DNA of 64,000 nt from Callorhinus ursinus (taxonomy: Eukaryota; Chordata; Mammalia; Carnivora; Otariidae). Positions 12,073-21,960 of the stretch are shown here, in pieces. The notes beneath the pieces are model-generated. The model had not been told where the DNA came from. It saw nothing but the letters and a program-made list of their open reading frames with translations, and did no database searches. How positions within the stretch are numbered: position 1 is the first letter of the stretch; every line of letters starts with the position of its first letter. The translations under genes and the position numbers were made by a program. The DNA is taken from contig NW_020312902.1 of assembly GCF_003265705.1 (NCBI RefSeq), forward strand, positions 8,323,854 through 8,387,853. The letters run 5' to 3'.

Positions 12073-12697
12073 GATGTTACTACTTCTAAGCAAGGAAAGA
12101 CTACAATATGATTTTCAATGGCAGATAAGATCAGAGAGTAAGAATAAAAGCAGCTTGGAAGAAAAGAGTTTCCATACTGTTATACCATGCTCCATCATTT
12201 AACAGCGATTACCAAAAAAGTAGGCGATGATCTTGTTATTGCACATGTGTAAAATGATATAGCGAAATGACTTACAGATTTGACAAAATTGTTTAAATTT
12301 TATTTCCATCAAAAGAAGATCCATGCATGGGAAATTCACAGATCCTGAAACCATTGCTTTCATTGAAAAATAATTTGCAGCACTATCAACAATAGCCAGA
12401 CTATGGAAGGAGCCCAAATGCCCATTAACTGATGACTGCATAAAGATGTGGTAAATGTATATATACAATGGAATATTACTCAGCCATCAAAAAGAATGAA
12501 ATCTTGCCACTTACAACGACATGGATGGAGCTAGAGTGTATTATGCTAAGCGAAATAAGTCAGTCAGGGAAAGACAGATACAATATGATTTCACTCATAT
12601 GTGGAATTTAAGAAACAAAACAGATGAACATTTGGGAGGTGGAAAAAAAGGAGAGAGAGAGAAACCATGAAAGACTCACTCTCTCTCTTTCTCTCTC

Positions 12698-12894
12698 TTT
12701 TTTTTTTTTTTTAAGATTTACTTATGTATTTTAGGTGGGGAGGGCAGAGGGTAGAGGGAGAAGGAAAGACAGAATTGTCCACTGAGCGTGGAGCCCAACT
12801 CAGGGCTCTATCTCATAACCGGGATGAGATAGAGCCCTGAAATCAGCTGAAATCAAGAATCAGACGCTTAGTTGACTGAGCCACCCAGGGGCCC
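12698..12894 (-). mobile_element. Carnivore SINE, antisense, with an internal hairpin
   Basis: Antisense SINE from a poly-T run to ccacccaggggcccc, within the LINE-1 3' UTR. Its middle is atypical: a perfect 17-bp inverted repeat at 12800-12816 and 12824-12840 replaces the usual sequence. Confidence 0.9.
12800..12840. repeat. Perfect 17-bp inverted repeat with 7-nt loop
   Basis: The left arm tcagggctctatctcat (12800-12816) is the exact reverse complement of atgagatagagccctga (12824-12840), with loop aaccggg. Other SINE copies here carry ctcgatcccaggaccctggg at this place, so the arm looks newly copied. Confidence 0.9.
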
Positions 12895-13103
12895 CAACAG
12901 GGACTCTTAACTATAGAGAACAAATTGAGGGTTGATGGAGGGAGGTGAATGGGGGATGAGATAGATGGGTGATAGGTGTTAAGGAGGGCACTTGTTATGA
13001 TGAGCACTGTGTGTTATATGCAAATGATGAACCACTGAACTCTACTACTGAACCAATATTGAACTGTATGTCAACTAATTAAAATTAAAAAAAAGATAAT
13101 TTA

Positions 13104-13650
13104 ACTGTACAATTGTTGAACAATGCAAGTTTGAACCGTGCAGGTCCACTTCTATGCAGAGTTTTTTCGGTAAATACAGTACTGTCAATGTCTTTTCTCT
13201 TCCTTAGGATTTTCTTTTTTTTTTTTTTAGAGATTTTATTTATTTATTTGACAAAAAGAGACACAGTGAGAGAGGGAACACAAGCAGGAGAAGTGGGAAA
13301 GGGAGAAGCAGCTTCCCGTGGAGCAGGGAGCCCGATGTAGGGCTCCATCCCAGGACCCTGGGATCATGACCTGAGCTGAAGGCAGATGCTTAATGACTGA
13401 GCAACCCAGGCACCCCTTCCTTAGGATTTCCTTAATGACATTTTCCTTTCTCCAGCTTACTTTATTATAATAACACAGTATATAATACATATAACATACA
13501 AAATATAAGTTAATTGTTTATGTTACCAGTAAGTCTTCTGGTGGACAGTAGGCTATTAGTAGTTAAGTTTTGGGGAAAGTCAAAAGTTACACAAGGATTT
13601 TCAACATCATGGGTGTCCCCAACCCCCACGTTGTTCAAGGGTCAGCTGTA
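13104..13650. mobile_element. Tigger/MER44-like non-autonomous DNA transposon (MITE)
   Basis: Left end near ctgtacaattgttgaacaa, followed by gtttgaaccgtgcaggtcc. Right end gttgttcaagggtcagctgta is the inverse of the typical terminal sequence cagttgacccttgaacaac. The interior includes the familiar tataatacatataacataca and gtaggctattagtagttaag. The left terminal repeat has lost part of its gaccct block. A SINE (13213-13416) is inserted. The precise subfamily name is from memory. Confidence 0.75.
13213..13416 (-). mobile_element. Carnivore SINE, antisense, nested in the MITE
   Basis: Poly-T start, gagattttatttatttattt, end gcaacccaggcacccc. Direct repeats ttccttaggattt at 13200-13212 and 13417-13429 are identical. 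Confidence 0.95.
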
Positions 13651-13797
13651 TCACTTTACAGGATAAATTGGTGGAACTGGCAATGGATGGAGAGGTGAGA
13701 TGTATTTTGAAAATCAGAATCATTTGCTTCATTTTGGGTAAAAGTATAATATGAAAATCCTGAGCTTCGTGGAACTGCTTTAAAATTTCTTCTCCTA

Positions 13798-14009
13798 GGA
13801 GCGCCTGGGTGGCTCAGTTGGATGAGCGTCCGACTCTTGATTTCAGCTCAGGTCATGATCTCAGGGTCATGAGATAGAGCTCCAAGTTGGATTCTGTGCT
13901 CGGCGGGGAGTCTGCTTGAGATTCTCTCTCTTCCTCTCTCTTCCCCTCCCCCCAGTGTGCTCACGCTCTCTCTCTCTCCAAGATAAATAAATAAATCTTT
14001 AAAAAAAAG
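13798..14009 (+). mobile_element. Carnivore SINE (older body type) between hAT fossil pieces
   Basis: Head gagcgcctgggtggctcag, then ggatgagcgtccgactcttg and gattctctctcttcctctc, with tail gataaataaataaatcttt. The hAT frame resumes directly after it with the C-terminal block at 14014. Confidence 0.92.
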
Positions 14010-14486
14010 TCTTCTTCCATTCCCATCAACAAACCTCTATGAGACTGATTTCTCCACTAAAGCTCTTATTAAGACAAAACATAAAAGCAGTTTTGACGAC
14101 CATTGTACGTTGCGAGTAGCATTATATTCCATTCTGCATGGATTAAATAGGCTAGCAAGCCATAAACATGTGCATTTGTCCATTAAAAACCCATAATCTT
14201 GATATACTGTTTATTTGAAGTAGGGAATCACTATATTTCACTTATAATTTTCTGTTTAATTGTGAATGCAGAACGACAAAAAGTCATTAGCAATAGCAAT
14301 TCTCTATATTAACGTCTATAATATGCACACTGAATGAACAACATGTAGAGATTTTGCATTTATTTTACTTTTTCCTATGTTATGTTTGATTATATTATTA
14401 TATTACATTAGGTTTTAAAAAGTTTTGTATGTAATATAATTTATCTAGTAACTCATTTTTTTAAAACTTTACAAATGGATTGATTT

Positions 14487-14505
14487 GCAACAGATAATTT
14501 TTTTA
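14487..14505. repeat. Target-site duplication, 3' side of UBE2N retrocopy
   Basis: The 19-mer gcaacagataattttttta is identical to 16708-16726. On the minus strand it starts with TAAAAAAATT, fitting LINE-1 endonuclease cleavage at an A/T-rich site. Confidence 0.95.
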
Positions 14506-16707
14506 TGTTGAAAATGTAATTTTAATAGATAATTCTTCATCTTACATAGGAGCACAGTAAAATACACCACATTCTGAAGAAACTCCAGAAGTTATGAGAA
14601 TCAAGAGTGGGGGAAATTCAGACGGGCTACAATATCCATCACCTTAAATTGCGAGAGACAAAGGTTCCAACCTGCGGGTTAACATTTACATACTCAGGAC
14701 TGGCTACACTGATGACTTACAAAGAACAAGGATAGGGAATTCGATATGGAGAAGGGTGGGAAAGAACAGTTTTTTGAGGGGAGGAACTCTGTCAATGCAG
14801 AAAAAAATTACTGAATATCAAACAATAGGAGCTCCCATAGCAAATACTGAAGGATGAAAGAATCATTAACTGAGGATCTGATACTCTCAAAGGAAGAAAC
14901 CTTTCAGATGACACTTACGCAAGGTGGCTGCTTGAGATCTGCTCATCAGGTCTATAAGGAAGCCTCATAAATGCCTCAGCAACCCCAAATGATTATCAGA
15001 TTAGTGTTTCCTAGTAGCACATACCAGTGGTTACACATGAAGTTTCCAGACAAGAACTAAGAAAAAGGTCATATCCCAAATGCCAGACACAAACAAATGT
15101 GGCACAACATGTGAATCCTACACAGTCAGTCACAACTGCCGCTTTGCTGTGACTCTCCTGTACAGTAAGTTTCAAACATCATGGCAAGACACCTATGATC
15201 ATCTAATCAGACAACACAAACACATTTATTCAAATTTCTAGGAGGTAAAAAAAAATATCAAATACCAATGCTTTATGCATGCTCAGGGCCAGCTTATAAA
15301 TACTCCATTCAGTGACATCTTAACACAAGTTTGCATCAGGGAAAAGAAACTGGCAAAATCCACCTCCTGCCGGATCAACTTGTCATATGGTGAAGACCAA
15401 AAGAGAATGTTCCATCAGTTTTAATTTTTAAATACGATTGTCACATTGGGAAAATGAAATAAACACAGTAAAATAAACTGTACAAAGGCAAAGTAGAATA
15501 ACAAAAAATATTTTACTAAAACATAAGATTTACAGAAGTTTCCAGACAAGCCATACAAAATGGTCACAAGCTTTTTCTTGAAGGAAGGATTCTACACTTG
15601 ACAGCAAGTCACAATGTTATTAGTGAGGGCTGTGATGTTTGTTTAATATTCCCATTTTGGTTCAAACAATCAAGCTTGTCCATCTACAGTGTCTAAATAA
15701 AGTTAGACTTGGCTAGAGAGCATATTCTAAAGAACTGGTTAGCTGCTTTTAATCAATGCAATTAGATCACCATAAAAAGGGGGAAAGGAGCCCAAAAAAT
15801 TAAACTACCTTTCCCCCTCAAAAAAAGTAATAAAGAAAAACACCCACACCCCTGCAGCTAACCCTGACAACTACCTTCACTCACAGTGCTTTATACTCAA
15901 ACCACGATGGGGAAACGAATAAAAGCAGAGAAGGGCCACTGCTTTTAAACGTTTCACAACAATCCGGATGGTACTTCTAGCCTCTGCTCATGCTTTACAA
16001 CAGTGAATCAGGACAAGACATAGGTTTGCTAATGTGCATTTAATCACCAAAGGACTGAAGATGTCTGGGCTTTTATTCTGTAATGTTTCTAAATGCAAAC
16101 AAAAAAGGAAGAAGTCTTGGCAGAACAGGAGAACAGGAGAACTTGATGATCAGATCGATTTTAAATATTATTCATGGCATATAGCCTAGTCCATGCTCTA
16201 GCTGTTTCTATGGCTTGGGCTTCCTTGGTCTTCCACTGCTTCGCTACATCATTTGCTAATGGATCATCTGGATTGGGAGCACTTAACAAAGCCTGGATCG
16301 ATAGCAGAACTGTGCGGATCTGCAGTGCTGGGGACCACTTATCTTTCAAAATATCTAAACACATTCTTCCCAACTTGTCTACATTAGGATGATAAATTTT
16401 GGTCATGAAACGTACTTTCGGGGCTGCCATCGGGTATTCTTCTGGTAGGAATAGTTCAAGCTTAAAAGTCCCTCCCTCAAAGGGGGAATCCTGGGGGCCA
16501 GCAATGACCACATGAAAATAACGGGCGTTGCTCTCATCTGGTTCTGCTTTAATGCCAGGAACTGGTTCTGCCAGCAAACGCTGGGTTTCCTTGATAATCC
16601 TGAGGGGCAGCCCGGCCATCTTGGGTCAGATCCCGAGTTCGGCCTCTTGTCTCGACTCCGGCTCCGCTCGCCTCACGCACGAGTGGAAGTCCAGGGCTCC
16701 ACTTCCG
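14506..16707 (-). mobile_element. Processed UBE2N retrocopy with full UTRs
   Basis: An intronless mRNA copy inserted on the minus strand: a 5' UTR of about 88 bp (16620-16707, beginning CGGAAGTGGAGCC), ORF 16161-16619, and a 3' UTR of about 1.65 kb (14506-16160). The ATTAAA poly(A) signal on the minus strand (14521-14526, tttaat on plus) lies about 16 bases before the insertion end. A long separate A tail is not obvious; the A-run merges with the duplication. A 19-bp duplication encloses it. The parent UBE2N gene has several exons, so the lack of introns plus the duplication shows LINE-1-mediated retroposition. Confidence 0.93.
16161..16619 (-). CDS. Ubiquitin-conjugating enzyme E2 N (Ubc13) retrogene, intact ORF
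   Basis: The 152-residue frame (start 16617-16619, stop 16161-16163) matches human UBE2N in length. From memory of the human protein only four residues differ: R6L, I86M, E127K and N132K. The E2 fold is complete: HPN motif ([10 protein letters not shown]), catalytic Cys87 in [12 protein letters not shown], and the C-terminus ending [13 protein letters not shown]. The parent enzyme pairs with UBE2V1 or UBE2V2 to build K63-linked ubiquitin chains in NF-kB signalling and DNA damage tolerance. Residue 6 is in the N-terminal helix that contacts RING E3s such as TRAF6; residue 86 precedes the catalytic cysteine. No promoter is carried over except what the 5' UTR provides. The frame may be open only because the insertion is recent, so expression is unproven; processed pseudogene is the default call. 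Confidence 0.75.
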   Translation of the reverse strand: MAGLPLRIIKETQRLLAEPVPGIKAEPDESNARYFHVVIAGPQDSPFEGGTFKLELFLPEEYPMAAPKVRFMTKIYHPNVDKLGRMCLDILKDKWSPALQIRTVLLSIQALLSAPNPDDPLANDVAKQWKTKEAQAIETARAWTRLYAMNNI

Positions 16708-16726
16708 GCAACAGATAATTTTTTTA
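16708..16726. repeat. Target-site duplication, 5' side of UBE2N retrocopy
   Basis: Identical 19-bp partner of 14487-14505. The junction with cDNA is at 16707/16708. Confidence 0.95.
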
Positions 16727-16866
16727 AATACTGGTTCTTCACCATAGTGTGAGAAGCTCTGTACATGTCACCTTCATCTGTAAGGTTAGGATAAACTGCC
16801 AACTTGAATCCAACACAGTTTTGGATGGTGTAAAGTCCAATGAGTTAGGGAAAAAAGGACCACTCA

Positions 16867-16986
16867 GTCTATGGCCATATCATCCTGAATGCACCCAATT
16901 TTGTCTGATCTGGGAAGCTAAGCAGGGTCAGGCCTGATTAGTACTTAGATGGGATTCCACCTAGGAATCCTAGGTGCTGTGGGCTT
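16867..16986 (+). pseudogene. 5S rRNA pseudogene, retroposed
   Basis: A 120-bp segment aligns end to end with mammalian 5S rRNA: gtctatggccatatcatcct at the start, tgtctgatctgggaagctaa in the middle, ggtgctgtgggctt at the end. The internal A-box region (agctaagcagggtc) is intact, but the intermediate element and C box are changed (gggattccacctaggaatcc). It is followed by an A-rich tail (aaaacagaacaaaacaaaac). Flanking repeats aaaggaccactca (16854-16866) and aaagggaccactca (17016-17029) look like a target-site duplication. So it is a retroposed copy, probably not transcribed by RNA polymerase III. Confidence 0.9.
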
Positions 16987-17029
16987 AAAACAGAACAAAA
17001 CAAAACAAAAAACAGAAAGGGACCACTCA

Positions 17030-17293
17030 TTCCTGCAGGAAAGAGGAGCTGTTTGGGGTTTCACTTTTTCATGTTTCCCACTAGAGGGCAGTCAAGAAGT
17101 ACTTATAATTGACGGTGCATCTTAAAGCCAAAATTGCTCTTAAACCAAGAGACTGAAACATGTAGGAAACAATAAAACAGAGCAAGCGCAATTACCCAGT
17201 GACCATTTATTGGGTATAGTTAACACTACCAAACTGTACGTTTAAAAATGCTTAAGATGGTAACATTTGTATTATGTGTATTTCCCCACCACT

Positions 17294-17347
<54 letters not shown>

Positions 17348-18130
17348 CTTTAGGCCAGAAGCCCAGAGTGGGCAGGAACCGTCCACATTGACAACTCCAG
17401 CTCACAAGATGTGGAGAGAAGTGGAGACACACAGGCTGACCCATCACAGGGGCAGTTGAGCCTCTTTTCTGGGGCACACACACTTACACACACATGTACT
17501 TTTATTCCGGTATTGCTTTACCCTACTTTTCCAAAGTCAACTGTTTTAGGACCCCTCTCTCCATAATTACTCAGTTCATTCAACATTTACCAACGACCTC
17601 CTTGTTCCAGGCACCTTGGAAGGCTCTGGAGGACAGCTGTGAATGAGCTTCTGCCTCAAGGTGTTTAGAGAAGATAGGTCTTTCTGTTTGGGGCCTTGAA
17701 GTTCCTGCATCTCCTTCAATCACTGGCAAGTGGGCCAGTTGGAGCTGTTTCTCAAGTGTTCTCTTGAGAAGGTGAAGAGACAAGGAAGCAAGAGGGAGAA
17801 GAGCTCCAGAACCACAGAGCGATCCAGGGTTGCCTTGACAACAAGATCGGGGCACATGGCCAAGCCCTTGAGGTGCCAGGGCTGGACTCAGCCTTGGCCA
17901 ACTGTCTGTGGAAGGATGTCACCTTTTGACTCTAACAGAACTTCACTGAAGTGATTCTTTGAGATCCAAAGGAAGAGGGGCCCATGCTTTGAGAAACTCA
18001 TCCCACGTCTATTCCAGCCTTTTTCCAATTCTGTAGGAACACAGGAATGTCCTACTCTGAAGGTGGGCTGAGACCTCCGGGGGCAGTGTCGGGTATGGGT
18101 AAGGGTTTGACTTAAGAATCAAACAAGCTT
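17030..18130. other. Intergenic DNA with a GA microsatellite
   Basis: A (GA)n tract lies at about 17294-17346, responsible for artificial RERERE and SLSLSL reading frames on the two strands. No gene or recent mobile element seen in the rest. Confidence 0.65.
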
Positions 18131-18139
18131 TAGTTGAAA

Positions 18140-18605
18140 CTCAGGCTGTGCCTCGTGGTAGCTAACCTCGCACAATGTCTCTATGTCTGAGCCCCACTAT
18201 CTTCATTTTTAAAGTGGAAACAATATTAGCAGCACCTCAAAGGGTGTCGTAAGGATGACATTATAAAATGTATGTGAAGTTCTCAGCACAGTGCCTGGCA
18301 TGCAATAAGCACACAATAAAGCTGAACTGGAGCTCAGAGTGCATCTTACCCCACTCCATTCTACAGATGGGAGAACTGAGGCCCAGTAGCCTAGTAATGG
18401 TGGAAAGATGATGGATTTGGGAGTTAGACCTGGTTTGAATCCTGACTCTACCCCTGGACTTTAGGAAGTTCCCTTAATCTCTCTAAACCTCAGTTTCCTC
18501 ATCTGTGAAATGGGACAATCAGGCTGTTCTGAGGACTAAATGGAAGATATTCTGTAAAGCACCTGGTATCAGGGCCTGGCATATAGTAGTTGCCCAGTAA
18601 AATGT
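18140..18605 (+). repeat. Two MIR-type ancient SINEs
   Basis: The first (about 18150-18310) has ctatgtctgagccccactat and gcacagtgcctggcatgcaa. The second (about 18410-18605) has gagttagacctggtttgaat, cctcagtttcctcatctgtg and agggcctggcatatagtag. These are standard MIR wording, sense strand. Confidence 0.8.
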
Positions 18606-18654
18606 TCCTTTGGGTCCTTTCTTCTCTTTGGTTGTCCAGAGTCATATTTGGCTC

Positions 18655-18841
18655 ACCCTTTCTTTCTTTCTTGCTTTCTTGCTTTCTTGCTTTCTTGCTT
18701 TCTTTCTCTCTTGCTTTCTTTTTCTTTTTTTTTTTTCAGTAGGATCCGTGCCCAGTATGGAAGCCAACGTGAGGCTGAGATCAAGACCTGAGCTGAGATC
18801 AAGAGCTGGACTCTCAACAGAATGAACCACCCAGGTGCCCC
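18655..18841 (-). repeat. CTTT microsatellite and short antisense tRNA-type SINE
   Basis: Plus-strand (TTTC/TTGC)n at 18655-18735 passes into a T run and then an antisense short SINE: caagacctgagctgagatca and ending aaccacccaggtgcccc at 18841. The microsatellite probably grew from the SINE's A-rich tail. Confidence 0.8.
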
Positions 18842-18929
18842 GGTCCTAACTTTAAAAATGCAAGCCTCAGGGAGTTCATGCTGACATTCATGATGCAAAC
18901 ATGGACGTCAAGCAGCTTTATCTCAACTC

Positions 18930-19080
18930 AAATCCAATTCCTGACCTTGGGCAAGTTGCTGATCCTCTTTCTGCTGCATTTAACTTGTCTGTAAAATGAG
19001 GATAATAATAGTGCCTAGCTCCTGGTGCTGGGTGAGGATCAAGCTCTTTTGAAGTGACCCATAAATGTTTATTAGCATGT
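18930..19080 (+). repeat. MIR-type ancient SINE
   Basis: Contains aattcctgaccttgggcaag, tgtctgtaaaatgaggataa and gagtgcctagctcc-like wording, decayed. Confidence 0.65.
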
Positions 19081-19140
19081 CCTGCAACCACGGCTCTGAT
19101 CTGTAAGAGACTCTCAGGTAGATAAGTAGTAATGCCCATA

Positions 19141-19193
19141 TTCCTTCCTTCCTTCGGTCCTTCCTTCGTTCCTTCGTTCCTTCCTTCCTTCAT
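19141..19193. repeat. CCTT-type microsatellite
   Basis: Interrupted (TTCC)n with ttcg variants, length about 50 bp. Confidence 0.9.
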
Positions 19194-19319
19194 TTTTTGT
19201 TCATTTGTGCGCCAGGCTATTAGAGCTGGGATTCACAGAATTAGACACAGAATCATTCCCTGCTCTTGAGTTGCTCACAGTCTACAAAACTTAAACGATG
19301 GCTACCTGATTGTGTGTCA

Positions 19320-19535
19320 AGGGCTTTGAGGAGAGGCCAGAGTCTGCAGTCAGACTTTAGCCCTGCCACTCTGTGTCCTTACCCGAGTGACTTAACCTCT
19401 CTGTGCCTCTATAAAATAATATAAAATGGGGATTATCAGTCCATTTCATTCATGGGATTGTTATGAAGTTTGAATGGTTTCGTAGTTGCAATGTGCGTAG
19501 AACAGACTGGCACATGATAAGCAAACTATGTGGGC
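19320..19535 (+). repeat. MIR-type ancient SINE
   Basis: Contains gacttaacctctctgtgcct, aaaatggggattatcagtcc and agactggcacatgataagca in MIR order. Confidence 0.7.
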
Positions 19536-19769
19536 TTGTTCAGTCGATAGAAGCATAAGCAGAAATGACATCAGCAGCATTCAGGGAAGAGGGTGGAGTC
19601 CTAGAGGAAGAAATAGTGAAACCCAAAGAAATTCAGTGCACTTCCTACATGTAAGTCCCCCTACATTTCACGTTTCGATATAGTCCCACCAGCCAAACCT
19701 GGAAGGGACCCTGGAGAATATTTTGTTAAAGATTCACGGTTTGAAGATGAGAAAACTCAGGTCAGGTGA

Positions 19770-20065
19770 GGTGAATAGAATAATGACCCCCAAATATGTC
19801 CAAGTCCTAATCCTCAGAACCTATGTTTATGTGACCTTACATGGCAAAAAGGACTTTGCTTGTGTGATTAAATTAAGGATTTTGAGTTGGGGAGATTATC
19901 CTGGATTTTCCGGGTGGGCGCAATGTAATCACAAGGGTCCTTGTAAGGGAAAGAAGGAAGCAGGAGAGTCAGAGAAGTCAATGTGATGATAGAAACAGGG
20001 GTTGGATTGATGTGGGGCCAATGAGTCAAGGAACTCGTGCATGTGTGAACAGGGAGCTCTGATTT
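19770..20065 (+). repeat. Ancient solo-LTR-like repeat (MaLR type likely)
   Basis: Characteristic wording of a mammal-wide repeat: acccccaaatatgtccaagt, cttacatggcaaaaaggact, gggagattatcctggatttt, aatgtaatcacaagggtcct. I believe this belongs to the MaLR/ERVL LTR group, but the subfamily is not certain. No coding sequence remains. Confidence 0.55.
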
Positions 20066-20704
20066 CCCCATACCCCTTTACCCCATGGGTGCCCTTCCAT
20101 TGATCTGAGGCTTCATTCCCTGCTGATTGTCCCAGGAACCAAATTTGCTACTTTCAGCTTTGATGAAGTGCCCTCCTCCCCACCCCCGCCTTTAGAGACA
20201 AAGCCAGAGCTTTACTCTCAGAAGTGGAAACTAGGAGTGCCAACAGGAAATGAGTGCTATTAGCTATCTGGAAATCTTTTCAAAAGAAAGAACTCTCCCT
20301 AGATGAGATTGGTGAACGAGGCTGATGAGATTTGGGAAATGTAGCCAATAGCAGATAAGCAGTCTTCTAATTGTCATGGGTCCTCTGTGAGAAAGATTTG
20401 GTGGCTGGCTTGGAAAATTGATAGGAGACAATAATCAGAACTTGTGCCTCCACAACTACACAGGGCAGAGGAGGCCTTGCAAGGCTGGGAAACCAAATTT
20501 ATATATTTGGACAGGAATATCTCTAGAGTGGAGAAGAGAAAATAGGCTACTGCTGCTGGAGAGAACACAAGGGTTCACCAGTGATCAAGGAAACAGGCCC
20601 TACTGGACTTGGTAGATGGGAACACAACCGGACACCAAGCTCTTGGAAGGCTCTTTGTTAGTTTCTACCAAGAACTCTCCTTTAGGAAACTCATAATAGG
20701 GGAT

Positions 20705-20932
20705 ACATAAAAGATATTCAGCTGCTAAGATGTTCATTTTAGCATCATTTATCTTGGTGCAAATACTCAGCAATATGGAATTGGTTAAATAGATGATGGT
20801 ATGGCTATGTAGTAGGACACTATGCCAGACATTTTTTTTAAAATGTCGAAGACCATTTTAAGACATGAGATGTTAGTACACACTCGTAATTGAAAAGTGG
20901 GTTGTAAGACAGCATGAGAGTGGGATCCCATC

Positions 20933-20963
<31 letters not shown>

Positions 20964-21140
20964 AAAAGCATACAAAGCCTGGAAGGACAATCACTAAAAT
21001 GCTACAAATAGCACCCTTTGGATGATGGGATTATGGGAGGTTTTAGTGTTTTATCTTTTAGCTTATAGGATATTTTCAATATTCAATCATTAGCATATGT
21101 TACCTTTGCAAATGAAAGTTATCTATAAAAAATAATTAAA
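20705..21140 (+). repeat. Ancient LINE-1 (L1M/HAL1-like) 3' end
   Basis: Shows the order usual for these tails: aatggttaaatagatgatggta-like segment, a tggatccc-like block, aagcctggaaggacaatcac, then ttttagtgttttatctttta and tgttacctttgcaaatg. Confidence 0.6.
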
Positions 21141-21169
21141 AGGAAGTGACCAATTGGTTATATCTAGTT

Positions 21170-21560
21170 TGTGCCTGGATCTTCTCATACATTATCTCAC
21201 TTATACTTTAACACAGTATGAGGGGGCGCCTGGGTGGCTCAGTCGTTAAGCATCTGCCTTTGGCTCAGGTCATGATCTCAGGGTCCTGGGATGGAGCCCC
21301 GCATCAGGCTCCCTGCTCGGCGGGAAGCCTGCTTCTCCCTCTCCCACTCCCCCTGCTTGTGTTCCCTCTCTCACTGTCTCTCTCTCTCTGTCAAATAAAT
21401 AAATAAGTAAAATCTTTAAAAAAACAAAACAGTATGAGTTAGGTGTTATTGTGCCCACTTTATTTACCGGGAAACTGATACAAAGACTTGCTCAAGGTCA
21501 CACAGTTAAATAAGTGCCGGAGCCACGATTTCAAACCAATTCCTTCACACTCATAGGCCA
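21170..21560 (-). repeat. MIR antisense, split by a SINE
   Basis: Before the SINE: cattatctcacttatacttt. After it: ttgtgcccactttatttacc, gctcaaggtcacacagttaa and ggagccacgatttcaaacc, the reverse complement of MIR. Confidence 0.75.
21223..21428 (+). mobile_element. Carnivore SINE inserted in MIR
   Basis: Head gggggcgcctgggtggctca, body ccctgcttgtgttccctctc, tail aaataaataaataagtaaaa. Direct repeats acagtatgag at 21213-21222 and 21429-21438 are identical. Confidence 0.95.
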
Positions 21561-21960
21561 CCCTCTTTCTACAACACCACTTGCTTCCCCCATAAAGAAT
21601 TGCCAGTTCTCTCTGTGCTCTTTCTGTGGTCAGAGCAACCCTCAGCTTATATAGTAGCTTTGGCTTGCCTTATCCTCAGGAGAGGGAACAATACTGCTGC
21701 TGTTGCACTCCAGGAATCGCCTTATAAATGAATACCTTCATTTCCTGTTTCCTCATTCCCACTCTTGTTATGCCTTAGAGTACATCAGTCCCTCCAGAGC
21801 CGATGAGGGCTGGGGGACCTGGTGGGTCAAGGCCCAGGGACCATGCTCACTCACAGGCTCTGCTACCCAGCTGCTTTCCTGCTTAGCCTCCTTCACTCTA
21901 GCATCCAGTGGGTCATTTGAAATAAGCTGGGGCTTCTATAAATACCAGAAGCTGGGTGAT

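Larger units (their letters stand above)
12385..13100 (+). mobile_element. 5'-truncated LINE-1 3' end inserted in the hAT fossil
   Basis: Contains the LINE-1 ORF2 tail (atggaatattactcagccat, acgacatggatggagctag) followed by 3' UTR (gggttgatggagggaggtga, ggagggcacttgttatgatg) and an aattaaaattaaaaaaa tail. A SINE interrupts the UTR at 12698-12894. The probable target-site duplication is ataattt on either side (near 12367 and 13096). Confidence 0.9.
10100..14196 (+). pseudogene. Fossil hAT-type transposase gene (Charlie/ZBED-like), fragmented by insertions
   Basis: Collinear pieces of a hAT transposase-like protein are recognisable by translation, each in a different frame or with stops. They are: an N-terminal piece near 10113-10300; SYKVAF at 10580-10597 (family block normally followed by AKxKKPHTIAE); VECSHTANMTITLVY near 10800-10845 (position of the LDESTD block); CSNGAAALTEKHPEIITQIK near 11430-11480; THCFVHQEN from 11506; CDNMETDHQQPLLHTE ending at 11689, then FPKGKVLLGMFE; MADKIRE from 12118; KLVELAMDGE near 13670; and the C-terminal dimerisation block LPFPSTNLYETDFSTKALIK from 14014 with a stop at 14194-14196. 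The order matches the hAT transposase domain found in SCAND3, ZMYM6, ZBED5 and GTF2IRD2. Stops and shifts exclude function as one protein. It could be a DNA transposon copy or a decayed gene copy of that family. Separate SINE, LINE-1 and MITE insertions split it. Confidence 0.8.

Noticed and set aside
17226..17483. Frames with long Ser-Leu or Arg-Glu repeats
   Set aside because: They are translations of the (GA)n microsatellite at 17294-17346.
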